A DNA stretch of 64,000 bases from Tautonia rosea (GCF_012958305.1 NZ_JABBYO010000006.1:1-64000), one strand, 5' to 3'. Counted from the first letter of the stretch, positions 45,616-55,108 are shown. Notes: generated by a model from the letters alone, not told the origin. A program made the numbers and translations.

Positions 45616-46263
45616 ATGTCTCGCGAAGCGACCCTCAAGCGCGTGCTCGATTGCGGCATCGTGGCCGTCGTCCGATCTGAATCGGGTGAACAACTGGCCG
45701 ACGTGGTCCGCGCCCTGGCCGACGGCGGCGTGACGGCCGCCGAGATCACCTTCACCGTCCCCGACGCCACCGAGGTCATCCGGGTCGTCCGCAAGGCGCT
45801 CGGCGACCGGATCGTCCTGGGGGCCGGCACTGTCCTCGACCCCGAGACCGCCCGCGCCGCCCTTTTGGCCGGGGCCGAGTTCCTCGTCTCGCCGACGGTC
45901 AACACCGAGGTCATCCGCCTCTGCCGACGCTACGACAAGGCGATCATGCCCGGCGCCTTCACCCCGACCGAGGTCCTGACCGCCTGGGAGGCCGGCGCCG
46001 ACATCGTCAAGGTCTTCCCCGCCGACGTCGGCGGCCCCGGCTACCTCAAAGCCCTGCGCGGCCCCCTGCCCCAGGTCCGCGTCATGCCCACCGGCGGCGT
46101 CGACCTGACCACCGCCGAATCCTTCCTCAAGGCCGGCGCCTGCTGCCTCGGCGTCGGCTCCTCCATGGTCGAGCCCGAGGCCATCCGCACCGGCAACCTC
46201 GACCGCCTCCGCTCCCTCGCCGAGCAATACGTCGCCATCGTCCGCAAGTTCCGCGGGCAATAA
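45616..46263 (+). CDS. eda: Bifunctional KDPG/KHG aldolase
   Basis: A 215-residue class I aldolase cleaving 2-keto-3-deoxy-6-phosphogluconate to pyruvate and glyceraldehyde 3-phosphate. It belongs to the Entner-Doudoroff pathway or hexuronate degradation. The Schiff-base Lys lies in DIVKVFPADVGG, the catalytic Glu in AAEITFTVPDA, and GAGTVLD and MPTGGVDL are further active-site blocks. ATG at 45616 matches the family start; upstream frame continues through the repeat cluster and is not coding. No edd or kinase gene adjoins. Confidence 0.96.
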   Translation: MSREATLKRVLDCGIVAVVRSESGEQLADVVRALADGGVTAAEITFTVPDATEVIRVVRKALGDRIVLGAGTVLDPETARAALLAGAEFLVSPTVNTEVIRLCRRYDKAIMPGAFTPTEVLTAWEAGADIVKVFPADVGGPGYLKALRGPLPQVRVMPTGGVDLTTAESFLKAGACCLGVGSSMVEPEAIRTGNLDRLRSLAEQYVAIVRKFRGQ

Positions 46264-46283
46264 CCACAAGGTCGCGGCCGGAC

Positions 46284-46335
46284 AGAGGGATCGAAGCTCC
46301 TTGCAAGCGCCGAGGGCCGGGGCTACGATCCCTCT
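46284..46335 (+). promoter_or_regulatory. Promoter enclosed in a 10-bp inverted repeat
   Basis: TTGCAA (46301-46306) and TACGAT (46324-46329) are 17 bases apart, forming a good sigma70-type promoter for the S15 peptidase gene. The inverted repeat AGAGGGATCG (46284-46293) and CGATCCCTCT (46326-46335) is perfect, and its right arm covers the -10 box. It is therefore a candidate operator; alternatively the arms form a terminator for the aldolase transcript. Confidence 0.55.
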
Positions 46336-46417
46336 CGATTCCGAAGCCCTCGGCCGGCCCAGGCCGACGGCCCGCCCGATGGTTCCCCGCACCCGACGAA
46401 GTACACCCGGAGGATTC

Positions 46418-48370
46418 ATGATCGCGATTCAGGCTGGATCAAAGAGCGAGCCGATCACCACGCGTCGGGGGTCGAGCGATCGGGAACACGTCGGGCGTCG
46501 GGCAATCGGGCTGGCGCTGGCGGCGCTGGCGGGGTTCGTCGGCACGGCCGCAGCGCAAGAGGCGCCCGAGGCGAAGCATCACATTGAGGACGGCATGGCG
46601 CAGGAAGTGCCGGCCTTCAGCGACCCGGACCTCTGGGTCCGGCACGACCTGTGGGTCGAGGCGGAGTTCGACTCCGACGACGACGGCAAGCCGGACCGGA
46701 TGCACGTCGGCGTCACCCGGCCGAAGCAGACCGAGACGGAGGGGCTGAAGGTGCCGGCCATCTACGTCTCCAGCCCCTACTTCGCCGGCACGGCGGGATC
46801 GGCGCAGTCGCTCATGTGGGACGTCCGGCACGAGCTGGGGGCCGAGCCCCCGGCGCGCCCGGACCCACCGGAGATCCGCCGTCGCGAGAACCGGCCGATC
46901 ATCTCCAACGACGAGGTCAAGACGTGGCTTCCTCGCGGGTTCGCGGTCGTGCACTCGTCGTCGCCGGGGACGGGGCTTTCGCAAGGGTGCGTGACGATCG
47001 GCGGCGACAACGAGTCGCTCGCCCCGAAGGCGGTCATCGACTGGCTCAACGGCCGGGCGAAAGGATTTACCTCCCCCGACGGCGACGAGGAGGTCGTGGC
47101 CGACTGGTGCACCGGGAAGGTCGGCATGACGGGCACCTCCTACAACGGCACGCTCGCCCTGGCCGCGGCGACGACCGGCGTCGAGGGCCTGGAGGCGATC
47201 ATCCCGATCGCGCCCAACACGTCGTACTACCACTACTATCGGTCGCACGGCCTGGTCCGATCGCCGGGCGGCTATCTCGGCGAGGACATCGACGTCCTCT
47301 ACGACTTCGTCCGCAGCGGCAACCCCGAACGCCGCCCGCACTGCGACTGCACCGTCCGAGACACCGAGATGGCCGAGCAGATGGACCGCCTGACCGGCGA
47401 CCTCAACGACTTCTGGGCCGGCCGCGACTACCTCAACGAACTCGGTCCGCTGAAGGCCCCGACCTTGATGGCCCACGCCTTCAACGACTGGAACGTGATG
47501 CCCGAGCACAGCGTCCGGATCTACGAGGCGATCAAGGCCAAGGGAGTCCCGGCACAGATCTACTTCCATCAAGGAGGGCACGGCGGCCCGCCTCCCCCGG
47601 ATCAGGTCAACCGATGGTTCACCCGGTATCTGCTCGGCGTCGAGAACGGCGTTGAGCAGGAGCCTCTGGCCTGGATCGTCCGAGAGCAGGACGACCGCAC
47701 GAAGCCGACCGCCTATCCCGACTATCCGCACCCCGACGCCGAGCCAGCCGTCCTGCACCCGACGCCCGGCGCACCGAAGGCCGGCGGGCTCGTGCTCGAT
47801 CCCCTCGACGACGCTCAGGGAACCGAGACGCTCGTCGATAACGTCTCGTTCGACGGCGCGACGCTGGCGAAGGCCGAATGGACCAACCATCGCCTCCTCT
47901 ACGCCACCCCTCCCTTGAGCACCGAGGTCCACCTCTCGGGCACCCCCCGGCTGACGATTCGGCTGGCCTCGAACACGCCGGCGGCCAATCTGTCCGTCTG
48001 GCTCGTCGCCCTGCCCTGGGAATCCGGCCCCCGCTCGTCGATCACCGACAACATCATCACCCGAGGCTGGGCCGACCCGCAGAACTCCCAATCGCTCTCC
48101 GAGAGTGCGCCGCTGACCCCCGGCGAATTCGTCACCCTAAGCTTCGACCTCCAGCCCGACGATCAGATCATCCCCGAGGGGCAGCAGATCGCCCTCATGA
48201 TCTTCTCCAGCGACCGCGAGTTCACCCTCTGGCCCGAGCCGGGAACGGAGCTGACGGTCGATCTCGACGCCACCTCGCTGGAACTGCCGGTCGTCGGCGG
48301 CGCCGATCGCCTGGCAGAGGCGATCCGCGATGCGGAGGAACAACCCCCTCGGGTCGACACCTCCGAGTGA
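46418..48370 (+). CDS. Exported CocE/NonD or Xaa-Pro dipeptidyl-peptidase (S15)
   Basis: A 650-residue exported alpha/beta hydrolase of the S15 group. A signal segment (residues 28-47, RAIGLALAALAGFVGTAAAQ) follows a basic N-terminus. The nucleophile Ser sits in MTGTSYNGTLALAAA, the Asp in AHAFNDWNVMPEHS, and the His in FHQGGHGGPP. A C-terminal jelly-roll (about 500-640) shows the X-Pro dipeptidyl-peptidase C-terminal pattern (LSGTPRLTIRLASN, GEFVTLSFDLQPDDQIIPEG). Strong ribosome site CGGAGGATTC. The inner repeat CDCTV with two Cys (HCDCT) is notable. Substrate: proline-containing peptides or esters. Confidence 0.93.
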   Translation: MIAIQAGSKSEPITTRRGSSDREHVGRRAIGLALAALAGFVGTAAAQEAPEAKHHIEDGMAQEVPAFSDPDLWVRHDLWVEAEFDSDDDGKPDRMHVGVTRPKQTETEGLKVPAIYVSSPYFAGTAGSAQSLMWDVRHELGAEPPARPDPPEIRRRENRPIISNDEVKTWLPRGFAVVHSSSPGTGLSQGCVTIGGDNESLAPKAVIDWLNGRAKGFTSPDGDEEVVADWCTGKVGMTGTSYNGTLALAAATTGVEGLEAIIPIAPNTSYYHYYRSHGLVRSPGGYLGEDIDVLYDFVRSGNPERRPHCDCTVRDTEMAEQMDRLTGDLNDFWAGRDYLNELGPLKAPTLMAHAFNDWNVMPEHSVRIYEAIKAKGVPAQIYFHQGGHGGPPPPDQVNRWFTRYLLGVENGVEQEPLAWIVREQDDRTKPTAYPDYPHPDAEPAVLHPTPGAPKAGGLVLDPLDDAQGTETLVDNVSFDGATLAKAEWTNHRLLYATPPLSTEVHLSGTPRLTIRLASNTPAANLSVWLVALPWESGPRSSITDNIITRGWADPQNSQSLSESAPLTPGEFVTLSFDLQPDDQIIPEGQQIALMIFSSDREFTLWPEPGTELTVDLDATSLELPVVGGADRLAEAIRDAEEQPPRVDTSE

Positions 48371-48544
48371 CCGACTCGGGCTTTCCGAGACGCCCCCCAA
48401 GATCATCTCAAGCCGTCTAACCGGTCACGACGATAAACCCGTTGAAACCGGACCTCGGGATGACCGACCGGCTTCCCTGCGCGGCGGTCTCGCCCGCTGA
48501 GAAGCCCCCGAGGGAACCGAAGACGCATCCGAAGCGGACTCCGC

Positions 48545-48578
48545 AAAAAAAAGAGCCGGCCAGGGAAGGCCAGGCTCT
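48545..48578 (-). terminator. Intrinsic terminator read on the minus strand
   Basis: Read on the minus strand: stem AGAGCC/GGCTCT plus GGCC/GGCC, loop of 6, one bulged base, followed at once by eight T. This is a textbook intrinsic terminator for a minus-strand transcript. The nearest genes on both sides are on the plus strand, so no annotated gene uses it. Confidence 0.6.
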
Positions 48579-48613
48579 GCGGTCCGGCCCGGCTCGGCCA
48601 GGGAGGGCGAAAG

Positions 48614-50227
48614 GTGGCAGCATCGGCCGCGAATCGAGCGTGCCGGAAGGTCGTCGGGCTGGGCCTCGCCCTGGCCTCGGCCTTGCTCGCGCCCGATGCC
48701 GCGCCTCCTGCCAGGGCTGCGCCGATCCCCCAAAATGCCGAGCCGCGGATCACCTACTCCGATAAGCCCTCCTTCCGGATCCCGTTCAACATTCAGGACC
48801 CCGCGATGCTGGAACAGATCGCGGAGGTCCATCTCTACGTTTCGTCCGATCGCGGCCTGTCGTGGGAGTATGCCGGCAACACGGCTCCCGATCAGCTTGC
48901 GTTCCCGTACCGGGCCGCTCGGGACGGTGAATACTGGTTCGCCGTGCGGACGAGAGATCGCCAGAACCGCCTCTATCCGCCCGACATGGAGCAAGTGCGC
49001 CCGAAGCTCCGCGTGGTCGTCGATACCACGGCTCCCTCGGTCGTGGTGCGTGCCTTGCCGCGTCGGGCGGGAGTGGTCGGGATTGTCTGGGAGGTCCAGG
49101 ACGAGCACCTCGATCTCTCCACGTTCATGCTCGAATATCAGGTGCAAGGGGCCCCGGCCAACGCCTGGAGGCAGGTCAAGACTTCACCGAGAATCGTCGG
49201 TGAGGCCCGCTGGGAGGTGGGCACGGGATTGCCCGTGACCGTCCGCGTGACCGTCTCCGACGCGTCCGGCAATCGGGGTTCCGCGCAGCAGCTCTTGCCC
49301 GATGGTCTGGCCGAGGCCCCGGGAACGGTGTCCGTCCCCTCGGCCGGTTCCGCGCCGCCGCCGATCCTGGCCCGACGCTCCTCCGACCCTTCGCCGGGCC
49401 GCTCGGGAGTCTCGGACGACCCGTTCGCCGGGATCGACGATCAGCCCCCGGCCGCTCCTCGGACCAATGCCTCGGCTCCGGTCCGATCGCCGAATCCGGC
49501 TCAGCCCGCTCGACCGATGCCCGCCCCGGCTCCGAATCCAACGCCCGCCCGTTCCGCTCCTCCAGCCGATTTAGGAGGGGCAAGGATCGTTGCAAGCCCA
49601 CGTTTCCCGTTGAGTTACGGCGTAGAAGATGCTTCGGTCGAGTCGCTCGAAGTCGTCGAGATGTGGGTCACAAGAGACGGCGGGCAGAACTGGGAATCGC
49701 TCGGCACCGACCCGGATCGTCGGTCGCCGTTTCATGTGGATCTGGGAGGCGACGGCCGCCACGGGCTCCGAATCGTCGTCCAGTCGCAAAACGGACTTGG
49801 AGACCCCCGCCCCGTTCCGGGGACTCCTCCCGAGTTCGAGGTAATTGTCGATACGACCCCCCCCCGCGTTGCGCTCGATTCCGTCGGCATCGGCAGCGGA
49901 GACGAGGCCGGATCGCTCGTGGTCGAATGGCGGACCGACGAGCCGCACCCGGCCGAAACTCCCGTCGTCGTCTCGATCCGCCCCGACGCCCCCGACGCCA
50001 TCTGGCAGCAAATCACCCCCGCCCTGCCCGATTCCGGCCGGTTCGTCTGGCCCTTACCCCCCAACATCCCGGCCCAATTCCACGTCAGGCTCGATGTCTT
50101 CGACGTCGTCGGCAACCAGAATGCCGTCGAAACGTCCGACCCGATCGTCCTCGACATCCCCCGCCCCCGAGGCCGAATTCTTGGCCTCGACCCCAGCGCC
50201 CGGGTCCGATCCTCCCCCGTCCGCTGA
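48614..50227 (+). CDS. Exported protein with repeated Ig/fibronectin-like units
   Basis: A 537-residue exported protein without an assigned family. The signal peptide covers residues 12-36 (ending ARAAPIPQ). Two beta-sandwich-like halves share patterns. In the first, PSFRIPFNIQDPAMLEQIAEVHLYVSSDRG and YWFAVRTRDRQNR precede RVVVDTTAPSVVV. In the second, SYGVEDASVESLEVVEMWVTRDGGQNWE and GLRIVVQSQNGLGD precede EVIVDTTPPRVAL. Between them is a Pro/Ser/Ala linker (about 235-320). The paired VDTT(A/P)P motifs suggest duplicated Ig-like domains. GTG start with GGGAGGG upstream. A surface-binding role is inferred. Confidence 0.78.
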   Translation: MAASAANRACRKVVGLGLALASALLAPDAAPPARAAPIPQNAEPRITYSDKPSFRIPFNIQDPAMLEQIAEVHLYVSSDRGLSWEYAGNTAPDQLAFPYRAARDGEYWFAVRTRDRQNRLYPPDMEQVRPKLRVVVDTTAPSVVVRALPRRAGVVGIVWEVQDEHLDLSTFMLEYQVQGAPANAWRQVKTSPRIVGEARWEVGTGLPVTVRVTVSDASGNRGSAQQLLPDGLAEAPGTVSVPSAGSAPPPILARRSSDPSPGRSGVSDDPFAGIDDQPPAAPRTNASAPVRSPNPAQPARPMPAPAPNPTPARSAPPADLGGARIVASPRFPLSYGVEDASVESLEVVEMWVTRDGGQNWESLGTDPDRRSPFHVDLGGDGRHGLRIVVQSQNGLGDPRPVPGTPPEFEVIVDTTPPRVALDSVGIGSGDEAGSLVVEWRTDEPHPAETPVVVSIRPDAPDAIWQQITPALPDSGRFVWPLPPNIPAQFHVRLDVFDVVGNQNAVETSDPIVLDIPRPRGRILGLDPSARVRSSPVR

Positions 50228-50484
50228 TCCGCCCTCTGGGTCCGCTCGTCGTGGTGCGATACGATTGGGATTGAAGGAAGCGAGGATTCCGGACTCCCAT
50301 CCGGAATCCCCCATTCCTCAACGCCCTGGATTCGCACCTTTCTGATCGAGCCGAGGGACGCCATGAACCTCCGGAACCTCCGCCGACGGTTTCGCCCCGG
50401 ACTTGCCCTCATCGTCCTGAATGAATGCGAAGTCCCTCGCGTTGTACCGCTTCCGCCATCGAATGATGAGTCGCCCCTTGCATC

Positions 50485-50599
50485 GGGTGGCCCCGGTTGC
50501 TCGCCAACCGGGGCGGCGCAGCCGCGCGAGGCAACGCGAGGCCGCACCGAAGCCTCTCGTCGCTCCGCGACCCCGGTTGGCAAGCAACCGGGGCCACCC
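50485..50599. repeat. Large near-perfect inverted repeat made of two hairpins
   Basis: The 29-base arm at 50485-50513 (starting GGGTGGCCCCGG) is inverted at 50571-50599 with one or two mismatches. Each arm itself folds (CCCCGGTTG...CAACCGGGG). The pattern is that of a REP/BIME element, different in sequence from the one at 54-56 kb. It separates a short signal-like frame at 50363 from the TPR gene start. Confidence 0.8.
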
Positions 50600-50617
50600 A
50601 CAACACATCACTCAAGG

Positions 50618-51778
50618 GTGAACGCAGAAGTCGACATCCCCGACCACCCCAACGGCCACCGACGCGACGTTGCAATCCTCTTGATCGTCGCATCGCTGGG
50701 CCTGATGGCCGCCCCTCGGGCCGAGGCGCAGGGAATCGAACCCGGCGACCGCGTCGTCCTCGCCTCGATCGACGACGTCCTGAAGATTGAAGCGCGGATC
50801 GTGGCCTCGGGAGCGATCCACCGCGTTTACACCGTCGGCAAGGTCAACGGCCCCTGGCTCTGGCTCGAAGCCGAGGACCTTGCCGGCTGGATCAAGAGCG
50901 ACCGCGTCTTGCCCTTCGACCAGGCTCTGGAGGCCGCCTCCGAGCGGATCGCCTCCGCAAACCCGTCGGCCGAGGATTACCTGACCCGAGGCCTGCTCTG
51001 GGCCGATCGCGGCCGTCCCGATCTCGCCGAAGCCGACTTCGACGAGGCCATCCGGCTCGAACCCGAATGGCGCACTCCCTGGCTCAACCGCGGCAACCTT
51101 CGCCGCGCCGACGGGAGGCCGAACGAGGCTCTCGACGACCTGAACCGCGCCGTGCAGCTCGCCCCGCTCGACCCCTTGCCCTATTACAACCGAGGGCTCA
51201 CCTGGCTCGACCTCAAGGAGCCGAAGCGCGCCTACGATCAGTTCGGCCTGGCGCTTCGGGTCGATCCGAACCACGCCGCCGCCCGATTCAATCGCGCGGC
51301 CCTCGGAGTCGCCCTTGGCCTCGACGGCGGAGCGGCCGATGCCGAGGCCTTCCTCGTGCTCGTCGGCTGGTACGAGGCCCTGTCCCCCTACGCCGCACTG
51401 CTCGCGAGCCTCGAACACCGCCGCGAAGGTCGAGAGGCTCAGGCCGATGGCCTGCTCGCCGCTGCGGCCGAGGATCGCGACCTCTCCGTCTGGCCCGGCC
51501 CGATTCTCGACTACCTGCTCGGCGATCTTCCCCTCGAAGACCTCATCGCCGCCGCCAAAACCCCCGACCAGCAGGCCGAGGCCCGGGCCTACGCCGGAAT
51601 CGCCCTCCAGATGGAAGGCCAGACCGACCAGGCCCGGCCCTTGCTCCAGTGGGTCGTCGAGTCCGCCGACCCGGCCCGCATCCCCCATCTGCTCGCCCGA
51701 TCGGCGCTTGAACCCCCGGTCAACCAGGAGCCGGACCCCGCGCCGGATGCGCAGCCCGGATCCGAGTCGCTCCCCTGA
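50618..51778 (+). CDS. Exported TPR protein
   Basis: A 386-residue exported protein. From the GTG at 50618 it has a signal peptide (RRDVAILLIVASLGLMAAPRA, about 15-35 once the basic start is counted), a small SH3-like or beta region (36-100: GDRVVLASIDDVLKIEARI...WLWLEAEDLAGW), and three or four TPR motifs (118-220: AEDYLTRGLLWADRGRPDLAEADFDEAIRL and following). Then come further helical repeats to about 370. An open frame continues upstream to ATG 50363, but it passes through the inverted repeat and codes a low-quality insert. TPRs mediate protein contacts; the partner is unknown. Confidence 0.8.
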   Translation: MNAEVDIPDHPNGHRRDVAILLIVASLGLMAAPRAEAQGIEPGDRVVLASIDDVLKIEARIVASGAIHRVYTVGKVNGPWLWLEAEDLAGWIKSDRVLPFDQALEAASERIASANPSAEDYLTRGLLWADRGRPDLAEADFDEAIRLEPEWRTPWLNRGNLRRADGRPNEALDDLNRAVQLAPLDPLPYYNRGLTWLDLKEPKRAYDQFGLALRVDPNHAAARFNRAALGVALGLDGGAADAEAFLVLVGWYEALSPYAALLASLEHRREGREAQADGLLAAAAEDRDLSVWPGPILDYLLGDLPLEDLIAAAKTPDQQAEARAYAGIALQMEGQTDQARPLLQWVVESADPARIPHLLARSALEPPVNQEPDPAPDAQPGSESLP

Positions 51779-51984
51779 TCATCTCCCTCCGAACCGGGTT
51801 GCGACGACCGGGGCGCGGTCAAATAATCGGGCAATTCCGCGAAAATGAGCCGCAACTCTGTACGGGGTTGGCGATTCATCGCGTATTGAGGATACTGACG
51901 GCCCGAACTGGCCCGAAGACTGGGCACGAGCCCCCGTCCGGATCGACCGGGGCGTTTGGACTCCATGCGACCCGAGGAGCGGAG

Positions 51985-54129
51985 ATGGTCAGCCAGGACA
52001 CCATTATCAACAAGCTGAGAGAACTGGCCCGCAACCTCTGGTGGACGTGGCAGCCGCACGTCATCGAGCTTTTCCGGGAACTCGACCCGGTGCTCTGGAG
52101 AGAAACCGACCATAACCCCGTGGTCTTCCTCGACCGGATCCCTCACGAGCTGCTCGTCCAGCGCGCCTCGGAAATGGCCCTCATCTCCCGGATCGACTAC
52201 GCCTTCCGCCGCCTCAACGAGTACCTCGAAAACCGCGATAGCTGGGGAGCGATCCACGCCTCGACCCTCCGCGCCCGGCCGGTCGCCTACTTCTCGATGG
52301 AATTCGGCCTGCACGAAAGCCTGCCGATCTACTCCGGCGGCCTCGGCGTCCTGGCCGGCGACCACCTCAAGAGCGCTAGCGACCTGGGCATTCCCCTCGT
52401 GGCCGTCGGCATCCTCTACGCCGAAGGCTACTTCCGCCAGTCGCTCGACGCCGAAGGCTGGCAGCACGAAAGCTACCCCTACAACGACCCCGCCCGCTTG
52501 CCGATCGAGGAGGCCCTCACCCCTCAGGGCGACCCCGTCCGCGTGGCCGTCGAGAGCCGATCCGGCACCTTGCACGCGAAGGTCTGGCGCGTCGAGGTCG
52601 GCCGCACCACCTTGCTCCTGCTCGACAGCAACGTCCCCGAGAACAGCGAGTCGGACCGCGCCCTGACCGGCCGACTCTACGGCGGAGACGCCCGCATCCG
52701 GATTCGCCAGGAGTTGCTGCTGGGCGTCGGAGGCGTCCGCGCACTGTTCGCCTCGGGAATCGACCCGTCAGTCATCCACCTGAACGAAGGGCATAGCGCC
52801 TTCGCCGGTCTGGAGCTGACCCGGACCGTCATGGAAGCCGAGGGCCGCCCCTTCGGCGAGGCCGTCCGAGACGTGGCCTCGATGACCGTCTTCACCACCC
52901 ACACGCCCGTCGCCGCCGGTCACGACCGCTTCAGTGCCGATCTGGTCGAAGACACCCTCGGCAAGCTCCGCGAACAGCTTCACCTGCCTCCGGACGACTT
53001 CCTCGGCCTCGGCCGCGTCCACCCGGGCGACCACAACGAGCCGTTCTGCATGACCGTGCTGGCCTTGAAGCTCTCAAGGCACGCCAACGGCGTCTCGGCC
53101 CTGCACGGCAAGGTCTCTCGCCAGATGTGGCACCCGCTCTACCCGAACCGCAACGAGGAAGAAGTCCCAATCGGCCACATCACCAACGGCGTCCACACGT
53201 TAAGCTGGCTCGCCCCGCAAATGAAGGCCATCTACGACCGCCACCTCGGCAGCAATTGGGAAACCCGGATGCGCTATCCCGAGGTCTGGGATACCGCCTC
53301 GGAGATCGACGACGGCGAGTTCTGGGAAACCCACCAGGTGCTCAAGGCCCGCCTCCTCGAATTCGTCCGCCAGCGCCTTGCCCGACAGGCCGAGGCCCGA
53401 GGCGCCCGTGCCGACGAACTCGATCGCTACCACCGGATGTTCGACCTCGACACCCTGACCATCGGCTTCGCCCGCCGCTTCGCCACCTACAAGCGGGCCA
53501 CCCTGGTCATGAAGGACGCCGAGCGCCTGGCCGAGATCGTCAACGCCTCCGACCGCCCCGTGCAGATGATTTTCGCCGGTAAGGCCCACCCCGAGGACCG
53601 CTTCGGCAAGGAGTTCATCCAGCACATCGTCAAGATCAGCAACTCGGCCGAGTTCCGCGGCCGCCTTGCCTTCATCGAAGACTACGACATGAACGTCGCC
53701 CGGTTCCTCGTCCAGGGGGTCGACGTCTGGCTCAACAACCCGCGACGCCCCCAGGAGGCCAGCGGCACGTCCGGCCAGAAGGTCGCCATGAACGGCGGCC
53801 TGAACTGCTCGATCCTCGACGGCTGGTGGGCCGAAGGCTACGACGGCCGCAACGGCTTCGCCATCGGCTCGGGCCGCACCCACGCTGTTCCCTCCATCCA
53901 GGACGAACGCGACTACCTTGACCTGATCAACACCCTCGCCCATCAGGTCATTCCCCTTTACTACGACCGCGACCACGACGGCCTCCCCCGCCGCTGGATC
54001 GCCCGCGTGAAAGACAACCTCCGCACCCTCGGCTGGCGCTTCAACTCCGACCGCCAAGTCATGGACTACGCCCAGTTCGCCTACCTCCCCGCCGGCGGCG
54101 GCCAGCCCTGCGCCATGCCGAGCTTCTGA
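51985..54129 (+). CDS. glgP: Alpha-glucan (glycogen) phosphorylase
   Basis: A 714-residue PLP-dependent phosphorylase that releases glucose 1-phosphate from glycogen or maltodextrins. It belongs to the shorter alpha-glucan phosphorylase group, with an N-terminal DUF3417-type region (LARNLWWTWQPHVIELFRELDP). The family motifs YFSMEFGLHESLPIYSGGLGVLAGDH, FARRFATYKRATL and the PLP-region KVAMNGGLNCSILDGWWAEG are present. The ATG at 51985 follows GAGGAGCGGAG; upstream frame sequence is not conserved-looking. Monocistronic, followed by the REP cluster. Confidence 0.96.
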   Translation: MVSQDTIINKLRELARNLWWTWQPHVIELFRELDPVLWRETDHNPVVFLDRIPHELLVQRASEMALISRIDYAFRRLNEYLENRDSWGAIHASTLRARPVAYFSMEFGLHESLPIYSGGLGVLAGDHLKSASDLGIPLVAVGILYAEGYFRQSLDAEGWQHESYPYNDPARLPIEEALTPQGDPVRVAVESRSGTLHAKVWRVEVGRTTLLLLDSNVPENSESDRALTGRLYGGDARIRIRQELLLGVGGVRALFASGIDPSVIHLNEGHSAFAGLELTRTVMEAEGRPFGEAVRDVASMTVFTTHTPVAAGHDRFSADLVEDTLGKLREQLHLPPDDFLGLGRVHPGDHNEPFCMTVLALKLSRHANGVSALHGKVSRQMWHPLYPNRNEEEVPIGHITNGVHTLSWLAPQMKAIYDRHLGSNWETRMRYPEVWDTASEIDDGEFWETHQVLKARLLEFVRQRLARQAEARGARADELDRYHRMFDLDTLTIGFARRFATYKRATLVMKDAERLAEIVNASDRPVQMIFAGKAHPEDRFGKEFIQHIVKISNSAEFRGRLAFIEDYDMNVARFLVQGVDVWLNNPRRPQEASGTSGQKVAMNGGLNCSILDGWWAEGYDGRNGFAIGSGRTHAVPSIQDERDYLDLINTLAHQVIPLYYDRDHDGLPRRWIARVKDNLRTLGWRFNSDRQVMDYAQFAYLPAGGGQPCAMPSF

Positions 54130-54194
54130 CGTTCGACCTCGGAGTTCGTTCGGGATTAGGGTGGCTGGGGTCGTCTCGACCTCAGCAGACCGGT

Positions 54195-54355
54195 GTCGGG
54201 TGGCCCGGGTTCCGCGTCGCCGGCCCCGGGTGAGATGCTGAGCCTTGCGTTCCTGGGTTCCGCTGGCGCGGAACCCAGGCCACCCACCTCCAGGGTTCGA
54301 CGCCGTTCGGGTGGCCCTCCTCGGGTGGCCCGGGTTCCGCGTCGTGGACCCCGGG
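54195..54355. repeat. REP/BIME elements upstream of the RAYT gene
   Basis: A full two-hairpin element lies at 54195-54285 (GTCGGGTGGCCCGGGTTCCG left; TGGGTTCCGC-tggc-GCGGAACCCA right). A half element follows at 54321-54355. The same units flank the other side of the RAYT gene. The rest of the 54130-54511 gap shows no gene. Confidence 0.85.
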
Positions 54356-54511
54356 TTTGGCCGCGCGGCACTCAACGCTGGACGCGGGGACCCACGGAAT
54401 GATTGAATCAGCGATCAACGCGAGTGTTCTCGGAGGTGATCGGTTGCGAGTCGATCCCCGGGAACGGCAGCGTGGACGAAATGATGATCGTCCCTGGTCC
54501 TCGGGGGATGC

Positions 54512-55108
54512 GTGACGTCGATGGGCCCAATTCCGATGCCTGGCCGCGGCTCGGGGCCCCGGCGCCGGCGGATCAATCATCCTGGGGATGCCCACGAGCT
54601 GACCTTCTCGTGTTTCCGAGGGCTCCCGCTGCTGTCCAGGGACCGGACGCGAGGCTGGTTGATCGAGTCGATCGAGCAGGCGAGGCAATCCCTCCGGTTC
54701 GATGTGTGGGCTTATGTCATCATGCCGGAGCACGTCCATCTGATTGTCTGTCCGAGGGAACCGCGGTACGAGGTCTCCCGGATGCTCTGGCAGATCAAGC
54801 GGCCGGTGGCCCGGCAGGCGATCCACTTCCTCAAGATACATGCCCCAGGATGGATGGGACGGCTGGCGAAACGACGCCCGGACGGGTCGACGACGTTCCA
54901 TTTCTGGCAACCCGGGGGCGGCTACGATCGGAACGTCACCGAGCAGACGACCCTCGCACAGATGATCGACTACGTCCACCTGAATCCCGTCCGCCGTGGG
55001 CTGGTCGATCGACCGGAGCGTTGGGAGTGGTCGAGCGCCCGATGGTATGCCGGGATCCGGCCGGTGCGGTTGGAAATGGACCCGACATTGCCTCGGACTT
55101 ACGAATGA
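54512..55108 (+). CDS. REP-associated tyrosine transposase (RAYT, Y1 family)
   Basis: A 198-residue single-domain HUH (IS200-like) transposase. The His-hydrophobic-His metal motif is VIMPEHVHLIV (residues about 70-80). The C-terminal block MIDYVHLNPVRRGLVDRPERWEWSSARWY has the Tyr expected at the nucleophile position and the RAYT WSSA hallmark. GTG at 54512 and ATG at 54521 are both possible starts. It is bracketed by matching REP elements (54195-54355 and 55174-55380), as expected for an enzyme that processes these palindromes. RAYTs are usually single-copy and vertically kept. Confidence 0.93.
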   Translation: MTSMGPIPMPGRGSGPRRRRINHPGDAHELTFSCFRGLPLLSRDRTRGWLIESIEQARQSLRFDVWAYVIMPEHVHLIVCPREPRYEVSRMLWQIKRPVARQAIHFLKIHAPGWMGRLAKRRPDGSTTFHFWQPGGGYDRNVTEQTTLAQMIDYVHLNPVRRGLVDRPERWEWSSARWYAGIRPVRLEMDPTLPRTYE

